DNA of 64,000 nucleotides, from NCBI RefSeq assembly GCF_958450345.1, contig NC_088780.1:4400501-4464500 (forward strand). Direction: 5' to 3'. Position numbers and translations under genes: made by a program. Positions 59,992 through 64,000 of this stretch are shown here, piece by piece. Each line of letters opens with the position of its first letter. The stretch's first letter is position 1. The stretch is from Calliphora vicina. Lineage: Eukaryota > Arthropoda > Insecta > Diptera > Calliphoridae. A model generated the notes under the pieces. It did no database searches and was not told the origin of the DNA. It was given only the letters and a program-made list of their open reading frames with translations.

Positions 59992-61499
59992 CTGAAAAGA
60001 TAAAAAGCAAATAACTACAATTAGAAAAGATTAAACATTAAAAAATAACTTAAAAATACAGTAAAATCAAAAAATTTAAATAACAGAAGCTGTTACATGT
60101 TAATTGATCCAGCTATTATTATACAGCCTTAAGGTATGCTTTAATTTATCAATTAAATACTGTACAATGTAATGTAAACATTAAGTGTAACAACAACACA
60201 ATAACAGAGACCCTAAGAGAAGAGAAAGAAAATACTCAAAAAATCACACAAACACGAATGTTGTTTTTGTTTTAATACAATTTTTACTAATCAAAACCAA
60301 CCATTTAGGTTTTTAACAGCAGAGTTTCCGTTCTATGTGTTTCTCTATATTTATCACTGTTAAAACGATAATTTCCCAATAAAATACTGCAATTTAGAAG
60401 ACTATTTATAATAAGCTATTATTTAAATGAAAACTTTATTCAAATACAACATTTATTTATTAATGTTGGTAAATTAACATAGTTTAAAGTGCCTTGATAA
60501 AATTTATCACATTTCAGGGTCACAAGGTTGGGTTTTGTTTTGTAACATTTCTTTGAAAAATTCCCATAATCGATTTTGTTGAAAGTTGAGTGACCTTTAT
60601 TTACATGTTGTTTAAATGGTTGGACTTTTTATTTCTTTCTTTAAGTAGGCACCTTGCAACGCCACTTATTAAAATATTATTCTTCTTTATACTGTATGAC
60701 TGAGTAAACAAACTTGCTGCTTGCTGGTTGCTTTAAGTGAAATAAACAATTTTTCAAAAATCATCACCGCTAACAGCATGTAGTTTGTTGTGTATTTATT
60801 TATACGTTTCAACGAATACGAATTGTAATAAAAACAAAAGCGAAAAATTATTGATTTTCCTAAGTAGCAGTTTTTTAATTGCAATTTAACTTTTTCCCTG
60901 CATTAGTAACACAGGGCCCCCATTCTATCAGCACTTGTCAGTGTATATAATATAGACACTCAGATAAGAAATTTATTTGTTTATATTGAAACAATTAGTT
61001 CTTTTAATAATGCTAATATGATAATTGTATCGTACATACTTGTATTATCAATAAAAGGCTGGGGAAAGTCAGTCTTATAATGATTACAGTGAATAAATGT
61101 ACTAAATATAGTAACGCTTATCAAAAGTTTTAATCATAAAGCAAAGAATATGTACAAAAAGTAATGCGATTGACAACTGCAATTCGAAAATATAATAAAT
61201 TACTATTTATAATACATTATTCAAAACAATTTCATCTTGAAATTTCTTGTAAATCAGCTAGTTTTTACAATATTTTAATAAATTTTTAGTTAATTTGGAA
61301 GTTGTTTTATAATTGGGGCATTCAAACGGTCTGCTATTAAGGTCGATTGTCATAATGTCGTAAAATATTTTTTTAGTTTAAACAAATTCTTGTTGTGCTG
61401 CAAACAAAAATAGTGTTATTTTATAACTTTTTTGTTTGAAATAGTAAATAAAGTTATTTATTTGAAAATTTAAATCATTAAAAAATGATTTTTTACTAT
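59992..61499. other. Non-coding region right of the acceptor
   Basis: It should be an intron of whichever minus-strand transcript uses the 59991 acceptor. At 60939-60968 'tcagtgt...acact' forms a small hairpin around 'atataatatag'. 'cagggccccca' near 60912 is a rare GC-rich point. A minus-strand frame at 60687-60884 (65 codons) has no motif. No upstream exon was identified. Confidence 0.4.
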
Positions 61500-61932
61500 T
61501 TATAATAACACTTATACTAAAAATATAAAAAAAGTACTTTTTAAAATAGACTTTTTTAAAATATTTGACAAATATGTAGTAACAAAGTCTAAATCAATTT
61601 AATAATGATTGTAATGTTTTTATTACTAATTTTACAAAATATTTAAAAAGTACTTTTTTAAAATGTTTGAGAAATAGTACCAACATTATTAAAAAAGTAC
61701 TTTTTAATTTTAAATTAGTACTTTTGCAATTGAATTATAGTAAACTGTGTGAATATTTTCTCAAAAATTATATTTTTTTTAAATTTATTTAAAAAATTTA
61801 TTTTAATATTTTTTGACAAAATATTTCTATTGAAATAGTACTATTTTGTATTTTGAAATTTTGAAGAAGTACTTTTTTATTTAAAAAATAAATTTTTTAT
61901 TATTAAATTTAAAAAAAAAGTATTTTTTAATA
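61500..61932. repeat. AAAGTACTTT-core repeat domain, second location
   Basis: 'aaaaaagtactttttaaaat' variants occur near 61530, 61655, 61700, 61720 and 61868. After the mariner insertion the word resumes at 63.69-63.73 kb ('aaaaagtactttttaaatca'). This shows that the domain was split by the transposon, as at 33.4-34.7 kb. Confidence 0.65.
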
Positions 61933-63678
61933 TTGGGTGTATGACTTAAAAATGCGAGGTTTACAATTGATGGCGTATCTTTTGAACGCGGTTTTTATTT
62001 TTAATAACTTATATGTAATTTTGAAGGCTACATATCTGTCATTTATTCTCAATTAGTTACTGAACATTATAGTGTAAATAACTAAGTTTTTTTTGCTTCG
62101 AAAATATCGAATTTTATGCCGACAAAGCGTCATATGCGGGAAGTTTTGCTTTACTTCTTCAAATTTAAACAAGTAAGAGAGCTATATTCGGCTGTGCCGA
62201 ATCTTATATACCCTTCACCAAATTATACTTCAAAATAAAAATTTTAAATATTTATATTTTTTTTGCAGTTTTTTATTTTTTGGGAAAAAAAATTTTCGAA
62301 TTGTTTTTTTTAATTTTAAAAAAAATTTTTTGGTGAAAACAAAAAATCGGGTTAAAAAATATTTGTTCCGATTTTGACTCATTGTAGGTCCAATTTACTA
62401 TGGTCTTGTATACGTCGTTGCAAAGGTCTTTGAAATATCTATCATTAGATATCCATATTGTCTATATAATGACTTAGTAATCCAGCTATAGGTCAAAAAT
62501 CGAGGTTGTCCTGGTTTTTTCCTCATATCTCAGCCATTTGTTGATTTTAAGCCATAATTTTGCTGATTTTAAATAGCAAACTTTCAGTAAATTTATCAAA
62601 TTAAAAATTGGGAATTTAGCATAAAACTATTTTACTAAAATTCTCGAAAGCATGTCTGACAGAATTATTGAAGATTTGGATCCCGAAGATATCAGGGGTC
62701 TTCAGAAAATTGATTTCAACCGACAGACAGACAGTGAAAGGTATAAAAAAAGTGCCGCTGAAGCACACCAAAGCTTATGGTGAATGTGTTCCATCGGTTT
62801 CAACGTGCGAGAGATGGTTTGTGTGGTTCAGAAGTTGTAATTTTGACGCGGAAGACATAGATGGCCCAAGCCAGCCAAAAAAGTTTGAAGACCAAGAATT
62901 GATGTCATTACTCCATGAAGATTGTTGTAAAACTCAACAGGAGCTTGCAAAATCATAGGAAGCTACTCAAGCAGCAATTCCAAAACTTGCAATTTCCTTG
63001 AAAAATTCAGGGAAATTGGGTACCATACGAATTGAAGCCGAGAGATCTTGAAAGACTATTTTGCATGTCCGAAATTATGCTTGAACGCTAAAGATAATTT
63101 TAGCACCGAATCATTATTTGTGATGAAAAATAGATCCATACAATAACCCAAAACGTAAGAGATCGTACATGAAAGCCGGCCGGCCAACCAGCCGAATCGA
63201 CACCAAAGCCAAATATCCATGGCGCTAAGGTAATCTTCTGTATTTGGTTGAAGTAAAAGGGTCCTATCTATTATGAGCTGCTGAAATCTTGCCAGACCAT
63301 CGCAGGAAACCAGTGCCGAACGCAACAGATTCGTTTGAAGTGATGATTGGCCGAAAAACGCCCAGAATATACGGCCAAACATGAAACCGTAATAATTCAT
63401 CATGCCAACACTCGGCCAGTTAAAATGTATTTAGAATGAATTGGTTGGGAAGTTTTGCCTCACCCGCTTTATATTTCAGATCTCACCCCGTCCGCCTACT
63501 ATTTGAATCAATCGATGCAAAACGATCTCTCTGAGATACGTTTCACTTTGGAACAGCGTATTTGAAATTGGCTTGATTCGTTCTTGGCCTCAAAACATGA
63601 GCAGTTCTTTTGGCTCGAAAAATCTATATGTTATCAGAAAGATGGGACAAGGTCAAAGGTCTAAAACTTAAATTGTAA
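61933..63678 (+). mobile_element. Irritans-type mariner, plus strand, split by repeat R1
   Basis: The left end TTGGGTGTATGACTTAAAAA follows TA at 61931-61932 and matches the copy ending at 55297. The transposase starts at 62116 (MPTKRHMREVLLYFFKFK) and is broken at about 62170 by R1 copy e. It resumes at about 62745 with the expected KKxxAEAH region. Then come 'STCERWFVWFRSCNFDAEDI' (helix-turn-helix) and 'EDQELMSLLHEDCCKTQQEL'. After several frameshifts it reaches 'LSERWDKV' and a stop near 63676. The HDNxRPH motif reads HHANTRP, so the catalytic Asp is lost. The right inverted repeat is missing, so the right boundary is approximate. Confidence 0.85.
62172..62742 (+). repeat. Dispersed repeat R1, copy e, inside the mariner
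   Basis: It begins 'gagctatattcggctgtgcc' then 'gaatcttatatacccttcacc', and carries 'actcattgtaggtccaattt', 'atctatcattagatatccat' and 'atatctcagccatttgtt'. It ends near 'gatttcaaccgacagacaga' and 'gtgaaaggtataa', with part of the right half deleted. Its junctions with transposase sequence on both sides show that it is a discrete insertion. Confidence 0.82.
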
Positions 63679-64000
63679 AAATATTTTAAAAAAATATATA
63701 AAAAGTACTTTTTAAATCAGTACTATTTAATAAGGTGACCTTATTTTTAGAATTTTAAGAACACAATGCCATCTTCTAGAAGTTTCATGAATTATCTTAA
63801 GCAGACTACTGATCTACAGTATCCAAAGCAGTTTTTTGTAGACTTGTTAAGAATTGCCCTTTCGTTTGAGAGAAGCACTCCATAAAATGTTCTGTGTAAC
63901 TATCTTATAGACTTTATTGAATAATTCTTTTATTGATTAACTTATAAAATGAAACACAAATGTGTCTAAAATTGTAGAAAAAATTTAGACTAAGTTTAAA
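63679..64000. other. Non-coding right edge
   Basis: This is a continuation of the AAAGTACTTT words to about 63730, then AT-rich sequence without recognisable features. Confidence 0.45.

Noticed and set aside
1..64000. tRNA, rRNA or other structured RNA genes
   Set aside because: I scanned for tRNA A/B-box-like pairs and rRNA-like GC-rich conserved blocks and saw none; a covariance-model scan would be needed for certainty.

Overview
This is animal nuclear DNA, most likely from a higher fly (Diptera, probably a calyptrate such as a blowfly). The evidence is the extreme AT content, genes split by GT-AG introns, a divergent insect ionotropic-receptor gene, mariner, Tc1/DD37E-like, piggyBac-like, hAT-like and Helitron-like DNA, and a dispersed repeat whose 'cggctgtgccgaat ... 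tatacccttcacc' signature I associate, from memory, with calyptrate flies. Only about 5% of the window is convincingly protein-coding.

Genes. A minus-strand gene for an unrecognised coiled-coil protein has four visible coding exons (59424-58706, 58641-58407, 50577-50464, 42685-42386). All splice sites and phases agree and give the first 456 codons. The fourth exon ends in a splice donor, so the gene runs further left. Nested in its intron 2, on the opposite strand, is a complete two-exon ionotropic receptor (51198-51457 joined to 56226-57846, 626 aa) with a signal peptide, three membrane segments and a TATA/Inr promoter just upstream. At 59991 a strong minus-strand splice acceptor marks either a 5'-UTR exon of the coiled-coil gene or the last exon of another gene.

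Mobile DNA. A near-intact 1.3 kb Tc1/DD37E-type element (33386-34684) has perfect 27 bp ends; its transposase is broken by one extra A in an A8 run. Two irritans-type mariners are broken by later insertions. One (about 52878-55297) carries a 1258 bp hAT-like element with an 8 bp target duplication, which itself carries a 151 bp MITE with TTA duplications. The other (61933-about 63678) carries a copy of dispersed repeat R1. Another R1 copy (about 48225-49670) holds a 705 bp LTR-like insert with a heat-shock-type promoter, and a 129 bp MITE. There are also a 500 bp piggyBac-type MITE, a 208 bp Tc1-type MITE, a Helitron 5' end and a degenerate mauritiana-type mariner.

Repeats. The most unusual aspect is that much of the non-coding DNA is a mosaic of 0.6-4 kb domains. 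Each is saturated with degenerate copies of one short self-complementary word: ACTAGT (0.4-1.0 kb), AAAGCTTT (8.7-10.4, 12.8-14.6, 16.8-17.9, 42.8-44.4, 55.3-56.1 kb), AGCAACATGTTGCT (20.8-21.9, 23.5-24.8, 26.1-27.4, 29.7-31.4 kb), AAAGTACTTT (32.7-36.7, 61.5-61.9 kb) and AAAGTCGACTTT (39.6-41.2 kb). Some have grown into higher-order tandem repeats (about 115 bp and about 410 bp units). Two conventional tandem arrays (about 40-60 bp units at 18.4-19.3 kb; about 295 bp units at 47.2-48.2 kb) lack the palindromic core. Stretches not listed as repeats are AT-rich sequence with homopolymers and short CAA/CAG/GA microsatellites.
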